Shown here piece by piece: positions 25,101 through 32,709 of a DNA stretch of 40,382 bases (position 1 is its first letter; each line of letters starts with the position of its first letter). The notes under the pieces were generated by a model, which was given only the letters and a program-made list of their open reading frames with translations, was not told the DNA's origin and did not search any database. The stretch lies in the IMG/VR virus record IMGVR_UViG_3300030012_003133, positions 1-40,382 of that record; one strand, given 5' to 3'. This DNA is from a virus. The position numbers were made by a program, and so were the translations under genes.

Positions 25101-25522
25101 TCACTATTAGGTATTGCCTGATCATTAATATAAATTTGACCTATGGAATTTACTTCATGCCCTGCCAAACAAATTATTTGATGCAAATATTCATTTGTAC
25201 TTCCATTTGACTCAAGATATGTAATTATGCCGCCTTTTCGAATTGTTCCATAAACAATTTCCTGCGGTGCAGTAGCATTTCTTGTATTAGTCATAAGACC
25301 GCTACTTGATCCGAAAGCATCTTCATCAAACTTAGGCATTAAAGATTTTGAAATCCAAGCAACAGCCGCAACTGTTGCGATCCCCACAAAAAAAGCAACG
25401 GTCGTGCTTGCCATTATTCCAAGCTGACCTAATACTGCAAAACCTATTTGAACAGGTGAGCGCGGAACTCTATCCCAATCATTCCAATATTTAACAGTAA
25501 AATCGCCCAATTGATATTTCAT
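22157..25522 (-). CDS. Tail tip / host specificity protein (J-like, GTA gp15-like)
   Basis: A 1121-residue protein, using the ATG that overlaps the upstream stop (ATGA). The first 120 residues contain a hydrophobic stretch (IMASTTVAFFVGIATVAAVA) and APQEIVYGTIRKGG, as in J-type tip proteins. A core with LRETSSSAFSWSAEEEEL follows at about 500. Two fibronectin type III domains lie at about 530-740 (VSWTAAASEFIDHYEVQYKK and LDWTAPTTQVGGTTLYDLKG), followed by a beta-rich C-terminal region (to 1121). This protein closes the tail tip and carries or contacts receptor-binding parts. Confidence 0.8.
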   Translation of the reverse strand: MKYQLGDFTVKYWNDWDRVPRSPVQIGFAVLGQLGIMASTTVAFFVGIATVAAVAWISKSLMPKFDEDAFGSSSGLMTNTRNATAPQEIVYGTIRKGGIITYLESNGSTNEYLHQIICLAGHEVNSIGQIYINDQAIPNSDIDGNGNVTNSNWTDNDGNSTILIKKFTGSPTQNVYTELNAITDGPSWANGAPNDDTNFRGQGIACLYVRLKYNQDVFAQGVPLFTALIEGKKVFDPRNSSTAFSANAALCIRDYLTSAYGLNNSGAINDTVFSTAANTCDESVALSDGGNEKRYEINGVLSLDRQPKDILGDMVAACAGTLFWGQGEWQLVVGEYISPVKTLTLSDFRSDITISTKHSRRDNFNIVRGMFNDSNADYIRSDYPEIKSSTFISDDAGVENALDFGLPLTTSSSMAQRLAKLTLFRSREQMTLSADFSLSALEIQVGDIVGITNPRYGFNAKDFEVIGWKLRNDSDGGELKVALTLRETSSSAFSWSAEEEELKANNSNLTDIRAGLSPSSVTVTDIGTVQNDGSFVSQVRVSWTAAASEFIDHYEVQYKKVSDSNYFSTQVARELTSVNIGSLESGVQYNVRVRAVSVKGNKGSFVSATPHTVGGDTTAPSPVTSLTATGGAKLVTLDWTAPTTQVGGTTLYDLKGYNIYRSTSNSQPANPIAFALTDKFTDTALAVNTQYYYWVEAVDFSGNASTAATANATTDATTGGADTDTSVYSGILYYTTLQDAAPSTPTNNTGTFSVSNKAFSTPPSGWSHSQTTVSNTSFTEKEWTVPYTVEVDVNGNVTSITYGVTNGAFQITDTIESSNFQSGENGQGWQIKDDGTAEFGAAAIRDTLTVGQIPDLSDTYATGTIPTNVSDLNNDSGFVDSTALGTKNKIFYQSTTPTATAIGDLWFNTSTYVIKRWNGSWTDVGLTASSIVAGTIDANEVTINNLDVDNISAGTISYDYLPNTVRLGTSIKLENTTISANSVSDSFPPSSIFPWAYNGTYSNNYVYRLAQMTLSGLTSGSQLVGFLTATIDDNQSWSMEGSILAIERGSGGEYVKVATRIVGQRWQWDFSSFYGTQNVHITHGGSGNSATLTFYYRYTGSSGPKASKIVDWRMDFLEFIK

Positions 25523-25938
25523 GGGTTTATCCAAGCATTAGTAATACATTCAATTGGCATTGCATTAAGTCCATGATCTGAAACAAAGATTGCATCATTA
25601 CCAATGGAAATTCCCATTGCCTTACCAATTACCCAATATCTTGCTTTATCAGTTAAAACCAAAGACCCCTTTGGCGGTATGCAGTCAATTCGCTGCAATT
25701 TTTGATCAATTGCTTCTTCAATTGTGTGGGCATTAAATATTTTTCGTAGTTTATCTCTTTTAAAAGGCTCACCATCTTTGTGATATTTTGAAAGCCAATC
25801 ATCAGCCCATCCTTGTCCATACATTTTTTGGAAAGCATTATTTGTAAATGTCAAACAATCATGCTTAAACCATTCGAAAGGTTTATTTTTTATTTCTGTT
25901 ATATATTTGTTTAACATATCTAAATTAGGATGTTTCAT
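25519..25938 (-). CDS. NlpC/P60-like cysteine peptidase-type tail protein (DUF6950, GTA gp14-like)
   Basis: A 139-residue protein in the GTA gp14 position. FEWFKHDCLTFTNNAF carries the expected active cysteine after His-Asp, and later GSLVLTDKARYWVIGKAMGI and VSDHGLNAM supply a likely His. This matches the DUF6950/NlpC-like tail peptidases that cut cell-wall peptides during entry. The internal ATG (MKHPN) has GGAG upstream and a 14-bp overlap with the preceding gene; it is preferred over a longer reading. Confidence 0.75.
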   Translation of the reverse strand: MKHPNLDMLNKYITEIKNKPFEWFKHDCLTFTNNAFQKMYGQGWADDWLSKYHKDGEPFKRDKLRKIFNAHTIEEAIDQKLQRIDCIPPKGSLVLTDKARYWVIGKAMGISIGNDAIFVSDHGLNAMPIECITNAWINP

Positions 25939-26533
25939 CACCTGACTCCGTTTCTCGACCCCAAGCAACTTGAACATCTTGTAATTTAGCTACCCATCTA
26001 AAAAAGCTATCATTAGATTGAGTATATGTTGTGCTATCTCTTGTATTTTCGGTTGCAATGACAGCCGCATGACTGCCTTCTGTGTATCTTCTTATATTTG
26101 GGCGTTCTAGGATAATTAATTTGCTCTCAACAGATAATTTAATTGTAGATGTCTCTCCCCTATCTATAATTGTCATTTGATCCATATATCCGCTAAAAAC
26201 TTCTACAACCTCAGAAACACCACTTACACCCCAATATATATTTACTTCCCTTCCTTGATATTCTTCGGTCAAAGCGTAAGTGAGAATTGTGCTATCCAGA
26301 CCATTAAGAACAATATCTGTGCCTTTTGAACTGAGATCACTGGCCTCTTCCAGTCCATCAATAGAAAGCAAATTACCTGTTCCGATATAGGTTTCGCTAT
26401 TTATTGTTTTATCACCATATCCTGTCCAAAGATAAAGTGTCGCTGTACTAAATGCTAATTTAACTGCATAAAATGGCTCAATTTCAGAATTAGAAAGTGC
26501 TGAAACAATATTTGCATTTATTGACCGACTCAT
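25925..26533 (-). CDS. DUF2163-type distal tail protein (GTA gp13-like)
   Basis: A 202-residue protein with YAVKLAFSTATLYLWTGYGD, LLSIDGLEEASDLSSKGTDI and GREVNIYWGVSGVSEVVEVF, matching DUF2163 of the GTA gp13 family, although shorter than the GTA protein (it lacks the C-terminal FAD_BSH-like part). It belongs to the distal tail or hub between tape measure and tip. GAGGTTGT precedes the ATG, and the start overlaps the upstream stop. Confidence 0.8.
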   Translation of the reverse strand: MSRSINANIVSALSNSEIEPFYAVKLAFSTATLYLWTGYGDKTINSETYIGTGNLLSIDGLEEASDLSSKGTDIVLNGLDSTILTYALTEEYQGREVNIYWGVSGVSEVVEVFSGYMDQMTIIDRGETSTIKLSVESKLIILERPNIRRYTEGSHAAVIATENTRDSTTYTQSNDSFFRWVAKLQDVQVAWGRETESGDETS

Positions 26534-27129
26534 ACAACCTCAACCGCTCCGAATGAAATTCCATAAGTACTTACACCATCTGCGCTCCAAGATGTTTCAT
26601 TACTAACCAATCTAAATACTCCAGAAGCGCTTGTAAGGTCTGCTGAGACACTAGAACGTGTTTTCCTTAGTGCAGGGAATATTTCTAGATTTGCCGCACT
26701 CCCTGTGCCTGTAAAGTCCGCTATGACCTTATGCAAGGTACTATCGCTGCCTGTTCCAAGTTGTATATAATCTCCTGCAAGCAAAGTATCTCCATTCGTA
26801 ATTGTTGCTGAAACAGTTCTCTCTCCTGCCGCGCCACTTATTGTAGCTGCCGTTGCCGTACCTCTTGGATTTATTGCATCAGGATCATTTAATAAAAATG
26901 AGCCAAAACGACCACGTAAACTTGCAAGAAAAGCAATCCATTGTTCTGCATTAGCCCTTTTCATTGGTGGCAATGTAATATCTGCCTCCCAACGCTCGCC
27001 ATTATAAGCATGAACTTGACCTGCAAAAGTAAATGGACTTTCAGAATATGCTACCGAATTAACCATTGTCCATGTTATGGATTTTATGCCTGTAGCTGTA
27101 GGTAATGATAAGGGATATATTATAGCCAT
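26530..27129 (-). CDS. Distal tail protein (Dit-like position)
   Basis: A 199-residue beta-rich protein. WTMVNSVAYSESPFTFAGQV and GERWEADITLPPMKRANAEQ, then FLASLRGRFGSFLLNDPDA are typical of phage proteins directly after the tape measure, equivalent to the DUF2460 / Dit location. It likely starts the tail tip ring. ATGA and TAATG overlaps join it with its neighbours. Assignment rests on gene order and these motifs. Confidence 0.7.
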   Translation of the reverse strand: MAIIYPLSLPTATGIKSITWTMVNSVAYSESPFTFAGQVHAYNGERWEADITLPPMKRANAEQWIAFLASLRGRFGSFLLNDPDAINPRGTATAATISGAAGERTVSATITNGDTLLAGDYIQLGTGSDSTLHKVIADFTGTGSAANLEIFPALRKTRSSVSADLTSASGVFRLVSNETSWSADGVSTYGISFGAVEVV

Positions 27130-29297
27130 TATGCGAAAGCCCTCCCAAAACCACCGCCACGCCTTTTTGTGTCCGCTACTGCATTTTTAGCGTTTGCAGC
27201 AATTTCTGGCATCAAAGACCTTATTTCATTTCTAACTGTCTGTTGGATGCCTGTTGTTACATTTATATTTTGAATAACAGTAGCACCATTGCTACCGTTA
27301 ATAGCTGAACGTGTATTATTACTATTTACCATAGTACCTGCTGTACTTGGAACAAAAAGCTCAGGACCCCTTTCTCCAACTAAATATGGTTGTTTCCCAT
27401 GAACGGCTCCACCTGTTGCAAGTCCTTTTGCAATGAAAGCACTTCCAACTTGAGTAAATGCGCTTGGGAAAATCATACTTAATATTCTATTTACAAAAAA
27501 TAATTCAATTGCTTTAGAAATCATCGTTTTTACAAAACTTCTAAAAACATCTTTTAATGAGTCTAAATTCATCTTTCCTGACATAAACATATCTGCAAAG
27601 GCATCTGAAAGCCCTCTACTCATTGTTTGGACGGATGATAAAATATGTTCAACCATTGGTGGTATGGAGTCAGCTAATTTTTTAGTTTTATCTTCAAGTG
27701 CTTCAAGCTGTTCTTGTGTTACTGAAGGATCAGCGTGTTCTGGTGGCGCTTTAATAAGACCAAATTTTCTTAATATTTCAACTAATGCTGCACCAGAATT
27801 TTTTGCATTTTCTTGTGCTTTATTTAAATCTTTTATTCCTTCTTCTAAATCTTTTGTAGCTTCTGAGGTTTTATGCATCCCCAAGCCTTCAACAAAATTA
27901 AATCTTAAACCAAATTTATTAGCTATACCGCTATTATTTATTCTTTCAATTAATTTGTTAATAGCCTCAGCAATTGAATTAGTTATTTGAAATAACATAA
28001 ATATAAACATTTGCTTTATTTTTAAACGCAAAACGTCAATTCTATTTCCTAATAAAACAAATTGATCTTTTGTAGCTGTTATAAAAGCAGAGAATATTTC
28101 TTTTAAATTTTTATATAAATCGCCTAAATCTTTTGAATTTTGCCAAACTTTCATAACTGCATTTGCTAATTTAACAAAGCCTACAAGAATTGCTAATGGG
28201 ATAACTAATTTTATAAATAAAACGCCCAATATTTTTAATACTGCTAATAAACCTGCTTTCAATACAGCTAATGCACCTGATAATCCACCAAGATGAACTA
28301 CTAATGCTGCCGATGCAGCTTTCGCGTTTATCATGGCCGCTGTTGTTGCTATTATTGGCATAGCCCTCATCGATACAGAAACAGCTAATGCTGCAAGCCT
28401 CAATGCTATAAATCGCGCAGTCAAAAGAGTTACAACTGCTATTAATGCGCCTATATTATCTGCTAGGAACTGAATTGCAGGAGCAAGAATAGATGCAACA
28501 ACATTTGCTATATTTCCTAGTAAAGATATTGCAGGGGTAATAGCAATTATTAAATTTCTAAGTGCTAATGAAATTTTTACTATTGCATCATCTAAACCTG
28601 CTTGAAATATAGATTTTTCCATTTGAAAAAATGCGTCACCAAGCATTGACACAGCACCTTGTGCCGTTTTGGACATTGTGTCCATTGCGCCATCAAATTT
28701 TCCACCCGTACCAAAATTCTCATGCAGAGCCTTAATAGTTTCCTCAAGTGAAATCTTAGCGCCTTTCTCGAAACCCATAAATGCAACAATACCGTCATCT
28801 CTTAAAATTTCTGCGGACGCTATACCTGATGACATTGCTCTTTGAATTTGTGATGCAATCATTTCAAAAGGACGGCCAGTAATAGATGCTATATTACCTG
28901 TAATTTGTAACAGTTCATTTAAATTTTCTGCTTTACCTGCAACCACAGCCAATGGACCTGCACCTAAAGAAATTTGCCGCAATGAAAAAGGCACTTTAGA
29001 AGCAAATTTATCTAATGTTTGAAATGCTAATGCTCCTTGTTCCGCAGAACCAAACATGATTTCTAATTTAATTCTTAATTGATCTACTTGAAATCCAGTT
29101 TGAACAACTCCTGACCCAAATTTTAACAAACCTGCTGCACCAACTAATCCAAGCAAAGCAGTATTTGCTTTACTAAAAGCATTAGACATTTTATTGCCTA
29201 CTTGCTCTGATTGATTGCCGATACGTCTTAAATCTTTTTTAAGATCAGTCATATCCGCTTGAATACGGACTAATAATGTATCAACAGTAGTTGCCAT
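27129..29297 (-). CDS. Tape measure protein
   Basis: A 722-residue protein with an N-terminal coiled coil (LVRIQADMTDLKKDLRRIGN), several hydrophobic segments (about 240-390, including LAVLKAGLLAVLKILGVLFI), and the C-terminal GLATGGAVHGKQPYLVGERG then PELFVPS, a very common tape-measure ending. It fixes tail length and takes part in DNA passage. At about 1.5 angstrom per residue a tail near 100 nm is expected. Its ATG overlaps the stop of the frameshifted chaperone frame (TAATG), the classic order. Confidence 0.9.
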   Translation of the reverse strand: MATTVDTLLVRIQADMTDLKKDLRRIGNQSEQVGNKMSNAFSKANTALLGLVGAAGLLKFGSGVVQTGFQVDQLRIKLEIMFGSAEQGALAFQTLDKFASKVPFSLRQISLGAGPLAVVAGKAENLNELLQITGNIASITGRPFEMIASQIQRAMSSGIASAEILRDDGIVAFMGFEKGAKISLEETIKALHENFGTGGKFDGAMDTMSKTAQGAVSMLGDAFFQMEKSIFQAGLDDAIVKISLALRNLIIAITPAISLLGNIANVVASILAPAIQFLADNIGALIAVVTLLTARFIALRLAALAVSVSMRAMPIIATTAAMINAKAASAALVVHLGGLSGALAVLKAGLLAVLKILGVLFIKLVIPLAILVGFVKLANAVMKVWQNSKDLGDLYKNLKEIFSAFITATKDQFVLLGNRIDVLRLKIKQMFIFMLFQITNSIAEAINKLIERINNSGIANKFGLRFNFVEGLGMHKTSEATKDLEEGIKDLNKAQENAKNSGAALVEILRKFGLIKAPPEHADPSVTQEQLEALEDKTKKLADSIPPMVEHILSSVQTMSRGLSDAFADMFMSGKMNLDSLKDVFRSFVKTMISKAIELFFVNRILSMIFPSAFTQVGSAFIAKGLATGGAVHGKQPYLVGERGPELFVPSTAGTMVNSNNTRSAINGSNGATVIQNINVTTGIQQTVRNEIRSLMPEIAANAKNAVADTKRRGGGFGRAFA

Positions 29298-29521
29298 TAA
29301 TCAGGATACCTTTCCATCAAATCCTCCAGTTCATCCTTTTTCAATGGCGACGGTGAACCATCGGAATGAAACTCTGCAAAACCTTCTACTGCTAACAAAA
29401 ATTCGTGAAGCGAACTATTCCAAAATTCATCAGATGTCATTCGCATTTTACCAATTCCTAATTTAATCCAATCATCCCACGGAAATTCTGTTATGCGTTC
29501 ACCGTCTCTAGATCGTTTCCC
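29297..29521 (-). CDS. Frameshifted C-terminal domain of tail assembly chaperone (T part of G-T)
   Basis: The -1 frame opens directly after a TGA and has no usable start codon before Met-Arg-Met deep in the domain. It encodes about 74 residues, including ITEFPWDDWIKLGIGKMRMT and DEFWNSSLHEFLLA, matching the PF09550 tail chaperone family (GTA gp10.1 type). It is made only if ribosomes slip at GGGAAAC (29521-29515). The fused product would then be about 180 residues. The frame stops at the tape measure ATG. Confidence 0.85.
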   Translation of the reverse strand, partial: GKRSRDGERITEFPWDDWIKLGIGKMRMTSDEFWNSSLHEFLLAVEGFAEFHSDGSPSPLKKDELEDLMERYPD

Positions 29522-29841
29522 TCATCTTGACCTTCTTCTACACCGACAATGAAGGCAATAATTTCTGCAACTGCTTTTATTGCATCGGTAATTCCTACTT
29601 CCCAAATAATTTTTTTAACATCATGATCTTTAACATCTTTTCCACTTGATCTTATAACAGGTGTTAAAATAGCAACTACTTGAGCAGCACTTATATCTGC
29701 ATCTTGCATTTTTGAAGCCAATTTAAGAAGTGATCCACCGATATTTTGCTCAATTCTCATCATGGTATCTAAATTTAATTTACACTTATAAGTCGTTGTT
29801 CCCAGTTGTAGGCTCAACTCTCCGCGCTTTGGGTTTGTCAT
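29491..29841 (-). CDS. Tail assembly chaperone, zero-frame product (G-like, GTA gp10-like)
   Basis: A 116-residue protein: NPKRGELSLQLGTTTYKCKL, then RIEQNIGGSLLKLASKM and a C-terminal hydrophobic helix (VAEIIAFIVGVEEG), matching the GTA gp10 chaperone family (PF11836). It binds the tape measure and prevents its aggregation during tail assembly. AGGAGGT precedes the ATG at 29841. Its tail contains GAG GGA AAC, a slippery heptamer in the proper frame, and a fraction of ribosomes should enter the -1 frame. It overlaps the preceding small gene by 56 bp. Confidence 0.9.
   Translation of the reverse strand: MTNPKRGELSLQLGTTTYKCKLNLDTMMRIEQNIGGSLLKLASKMQDADISAAQVVAILTPVIRSSGKDVKDHDVKKIIWEVGITDAIKAVAEIIAFIVGVEEGQDEGNDLETVNA
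29515..29521 (-). other. Programmed -1 frameshift site GGGAAAC
   Basis: Read on the minus strand, G GGA AAC sits in the zero frame of the chaperone gene as X XXY YYZ, and the -1 frame opens precisely here (a TGA lies immediately upstream in that frame). Slippage gives GGG AAA and joins the gp10-like domain to the PF09550-like domain. This is the known design of lambda gpG/gpGT. Confidence 0.88.
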
Positions 29842-30046
29842 TCTTGACCTCCTGTGTTTCAATTTCAAAAACTTCGCCACGATCTGCTATATCTATAACA
29901 GATGTTACCTTAAAATCCTTACCATCGGCTGTTATTACATCACCAACTTTGAATTTTGCTGCACATGGAATAGTAAATGTTGTGCCGCGAGAATGGCCTA
30001 GAAGCATTGTCTCATTAAAATGTATTGTTACTTTTTCCCAAGCCAT
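29786..30046 (-). CDS. Hypothetical tail-module protein
   Basis: An 86-residue small beta protein (EKVTIHFNETMLLGHSRGTT, then KFKVGDVITADGKDFKVTSV), apparently one SH3- or OB-like barrel. AAGGAG lies before the ATG. It is located between the major tail protein and the chaperone, where GTA-like phages may carry an extra small gene. The final 18 codons overlap the start of the chaperone gene, an unusually long overlap. Function unknown. Confidence 0.65.
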   Translation of the reverse strand: MAWEKVTIHFNETMLLGHSRGTTFTIPCAAKFKVGDVITADGKDFKVTSVIDIADRGEVFEIETQEVKNDKPKARRVEPTTGNNDL

Positions 30047-30058
30047 TCTCTTAACTCC

Positions 30059-30484
30059 TTAAACTGTTGCGAATGTAAATGCGCCAGAATTTTCTAGTGT
30101 AACAGAATATGTAACTTCACCATTATGCTCACCTGCATATTCCAATGATGCTACCATAAACTCACCTGTGTATGTTCCAAAGTCAGGAACAATTATTTGG
30201 AAGTTATGGAAATCACTTGCACCAAAAGCACTACGCAATGTTGCTTCGGAAGCTGCATCTGTAAATACGCCAGAACCACTGATGGACATCGATTGAACAC
30301 CACCATTTGCCAATAATGCTCTTACACCAGAACTGTCTTTTGTTGTAACATCTACTGCTTCATCATTCATTGTAAGGGAGGTTGATCTTAAACCACCAAT
30401 GGTAGTGTAAGTATCACCTGCTGCTGCCGCAGTATTATCTGCTCCAATTTTTAAAAGTAGGGCTGAACCTTTTTGTGCCGCCAT
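30059..30484 (-). CDS. Major tail protein
   Basis: A 141-residue protein of GTA gp9 type (PF06199): KGSALLLKIG, YTTIGGLRSTSLTMNDEAVD, VTTKDSSGVRALLANGGVQS and EYAGEHNGEVTYSVTLENSG. It builds the tail tube. AAGGAG precedes the ATG at the right distance, as expected for a highly made protein. Gene order (terminator protein before, chaperone after) supports this assignment. Confidence 0.92.
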   Translation of the reverse strand: MAAQKGSALLLKIGADNTAAAAGDTYTTIGGLRSTSLTMNDEAVDVTTKDSSGVRALLANGGVQSMSISGSGVFTDAASEATLRSAFGASDFHNFQIIVPDFGTYTGEFMVASLEYAGEHNGEVTYSVTLENSGAFTFATV

Positions 30485-30496
30485 GTCTTTACTCCT

Positions 30497-30901
30497 TTAG
30501 CTGTCAAACACAACGACACGAAATCTCATAACCCCATGCCGTGTTAAATTATCATTTTCCACTAGCGTTGTCGAAAACTCTTGTCGAACATTCACTAATG
30601 AAGCGCCTGATACAGTTATATCAGTATTATGCAGGTTCGTATAGACTGATTGCATAATCTCTTTTATCTCACGTAATCCACGATACTGAGACCAAACATG
30701 AATTGTGAGAGTGTGTTCAATTCCATCTAATGTTTTTGTTCCATTATTTGCTGTAGTTTCTTCCCCAATAAGAACATAAGGATATGCAGTACTTTCATCC
30801 GCATTGTCAAAAATAGATACGGATGCACCCGATAATCCTGTGGTGTTACCATCTAATTTGCTAAAGATAGCTTGCTGCAATGAAAATGAATGTAATGACA
30901 T
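30497..30901 (-). CDS. Tail terminator / DUF3168 protein (GTA gp8-like)
   Basis: A 134-residue protein with LQQAIFSKLDGNTTGLSGAS, YPYVLIGEETTANNGTKTLD and HTLTIHVWSQYRGLREIKEI, the DUF3168 pattern. In GTA-like phages this caps the tail at the head-proximal end. It starts with a TAATG overlap on the HK97 gp10-like gene, 12 bases before the major tail protein. Confidence 0.9.
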   Translation of the reverse strand: MSLHSFSLQQAIFSKLDGNTTGLSGASVSIFDNADESTAYPYVLIGEETTANNGTKTLDGIEHTLTIHVWSQYRGLREIKEIMQSVYTNLHNTDITVSGASLVNVRQEFSTTLVENDNLTRHGVMRFRVVVFDS

Positions 30902-31329
30902 TATCTTTTCCTTGCTTTCAATTTATTAAATAAATTTCGTATTTTTTGTTTATTTTCCTCTAATGCAGGTTGTAAGAATGGTCTTGCACCCATCTTGCTT
31001 GTACCAAACTCTAAATGTGCAGAATAATCTGCTCTACTTTCTACACTTGCACCCAATCCATTCCCATCAATAACAACATGAATATTATTAACTAAAAAGC
31101 CAGTATCACTATTTGGGGGATTGCCTTCTGTTGAAGCAGTATGAGTCCGATTAGGATTATATTTAGTATATGTAATTCCTGAGCTTTGATGTTGCTGAAT
31201 TGATTGCACAGCAGTATTGCGAACTAAATTTCCACTTCTTCCGATTATCTGTTTTGTCAAAATTGTATAATCATTAAGAACAGCAGTTTCATTTGATTTT
31301 TTTGTAATTCTTGTTTTGATGGAAGTCAT
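30901..31329 (-). CDS. HK97 gp10-like tail completion protein
   Basis: A 142-residue protein; the C-terminal YSAHLEFGTSKMGARPFLQP motif is diagnostic of PF04883, and a basic tail (KQKIRNLFNKLKARKR) follows. Members act at the head-tail joint. It overlaps the head-closure gene as ATGA and the DUF3168 gene as TAATG, so expression of the whole connector block is coupled. Confidence 0.9.
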   Translation of the reverse strand: MTSIKTRITKKSNETAVLNDYTILTKQIIGRSGNLVRNTAVQSIQQHQSSGITYTKYNPNRTHTASTEGNPPNSDTGFLVNNIHVVIDGNGLGASVESRADYSAHLEFGTSKMGARPFLQPALEENKQKIRNLFNKLKARKR

Positions 31330-31679
31330 GTTGGCACACCTGCTCCCTCTTGTGCCGCAATCTGCATATATCTAAATTCATTGTTTATATTTTTTATTCC
31401 CTTAATAGCAAAAATGCGAGTGTGTTTAAGTCCATCCCTAAAATGCTCTTGAACAATTCTGTCCGCATGACTTAAATCCCTGCGATACCTAATCATTATA
31501 ACATGACTTGTAACTTCGCGCATTTGATCCCCGAAAAGATTTTCTTTTGCATCTTTTGGCATTATTTGTGCAAAAATATCTGCAACTTTGCTAAATACTA
31601 CTGTTGCACCACCACCACCATCAGGAGTTTTTGTAAATCTCTGTATTTGAAGCTTGGAACGCATTTTACCAATCGACAT
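31326..31679 (-). CDS. Head-tail adaptor (head closure, GTA gp7-like)
   Basis: A 117-residue beta-barrel protein: MRSKLQIQRFTKTPDGGGGA, VFSKVADIFAQIMP and VTSHVIMIRYRRDL, matching PF05521 (Phage_H_T_join). It forms the ring that closes the head after packaging. TGATG overlap with the connector gene upstream and ATGA overlap downstream. Confidence 0.9.
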   Translation of the reverse strand: MSIGKMRSKLQIQRFTKTPDGGGGATVVFSKVADIFAQIMPKDAKENLFGDQMREVTSHVIMIRYRRDLSHADRIVQEHFRDGLKHTRIFAIKGIKNINNEFRYMQIAAQEGAGVPT

Positions 31680-32353
31680 CAGCTAATCCCTGTTCTCAAA
31701 ATATTGGCATAGGGATGAACACCTAAACGCATAATCTTATATGGGGACAATAAGGTGTTTAGTATTGATGGTGGCATGGGAGGAGTTCCACCCTCTTGCT
31801 CACCCCTATGTTCATATGCAAATGTCATATATTGCAACATTGCTAATCTAATATCTGCAGGTACATCACTTCTAGCAGAACCATAACCTGCTGTGTAATT
31901 TATTTCTAAACCGTTTGCAGCCCTCAGATCAGTCGGAAATGTTCCTCCATCCCTAAGATAAATACGTCCAAGATCAGAGACATTATCAACATAATAATTT
32001 GATGTAGCCCAAGTAGATTCTGTATCTGAGTCATTATAATATTTTATACTTGTTACGCTTATCGCAGGGGAAGCCGCTAACTCAATATAATTTGCATAAG
32101 GTCGTGCAAGAACACCTGTTCTCATTCCCTCATATAATGGATCAAGGGTAGCCGCAGAAGTATCTAAAAACTGTTGAACAGTTCGTGTTATAAATGCACG
32201 ACCAGTATATTTTTCTGCCCATAGCCTTGCAGCCCTTATAAAGGTTTTAACAGGAATATCATCAACATCATCATCAAGTCTTAGATGCTCTTTTGCCTCT
32301 TCAATGCTGATAGGCTCAATTGTTGGTTCCGTCGTTACTTTTAATCCAGCCAT
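31679..32353 (-). CDS. Head-tail connector (GTA gp6-like, PF05135)
   Basis: A 224-residue protein with PISIEEAKEHLRLDDDVDDI, IRAARLWAEKYTGRAFITRT and later LRLA-type helices ending in MPPSILNTLLSPYKIMRLG, the pattern of the phage connector family that binds below the portal. It is in the standard place between capsid and head-closure protein. Length agrees with the longer alphaproteobacterial members. Confidence 0.9.
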   Translation of the reverse strand: MAGLKVTTEPTIEPISIEEAKEHLRLDDDVDDIPVKTFIRAARLWAEKYTGRAFITRTVQQFLDTSAATLDPLYEGMRTGVLARPYANYIELAASPAISVTSIKYYNDSDTESTWATSNYYVDNVSDLGRIYLRDGGTFPTDLRAANGLEINYTAGYGSARSDVPADIRLAMLQYMTFAYEHRGEQEGGTPPMPPSILNTLLSPYKIMRLGVHPYANILRTGIS

Positions 32354-32370
32354 AGCCTACCATTCCCTGT

Positions 32371-32661
32371 TTATTTTTTTGGTGCTTTACCACCTTCCCA
32401 AGCTTCATTGACATCAGGTGTATTTGGATCATCACCTACCAATTGACCTTTTTCGTTTCTTGCGCGTTTTGGTGCTTTAGTTTCTGGAACTGGTGCATTG
32501 CCACCGATTTCATTCGCTAAACCGTTATCAACAAAATACTTAAAGATTTTTTCTTGCCATGCTTCGGAAGAATTATATTCTTTGTTTGCTTCATAGGTCA
32601 TTGTCTCCGCACCATCTGAGCGTGAAACACCTACTGAATTTTTAATCATCATTATTTTCAT
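32371..32661 (-). CDS. Small head-region protein of unknown function
   Basis: A 96-residue protein just after the major capsid gene. The ATG at 32661 is chosen because AGGAGG lies 5-6 bases before it; an in-frame GTG overlaps the ribosome site. The first half (SDGAETMTYEANKEYNSSEA, then IFKYFVDNGLANE) resembles small capsid-adjacent phage proteins; the last half is a Pro/Lys/Gly-rich tail. It could be a head decoration or connector accessory protein. Confidence 0.6.
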   Translation of the reverse strand: MKIMMIKNSVGVSRSDGAETMTYEANKEYNSSEAWQEKIFKYFVDNGLANEIGGNAPVPETKAPKRARNEKGQLVGDDPNTPDVNEAWEGGKAPKK

Positions 32662-32678
32662 ACCCACCTCCTAGTAGG

Positions 32679-32700
32679 AAGGGGGGTTTTATCCCCCCAA
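32679..32700 (-). terminator. GC hairpin after the major capsid gene
   Basis: GGGGGG and CCCCCC with a 6-base loop lie between the capsid stop and the next gene. Only a short T stretch follows on the minus strand, so it is more likely a partial terminator or an RNA stabiliser that raises capsid mRNA relative to downstream genes than a full stop. Confidence 0.6.
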
Positions 32701-32709
32701 ACCATAAAC

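Noticed and set aside
27664-27990. Plus-strand open frame inside the tape measure gene
   Set aside because: Antisense shadow of a helical, Ala/Leu-rich gene; no promoter or ribosome site.
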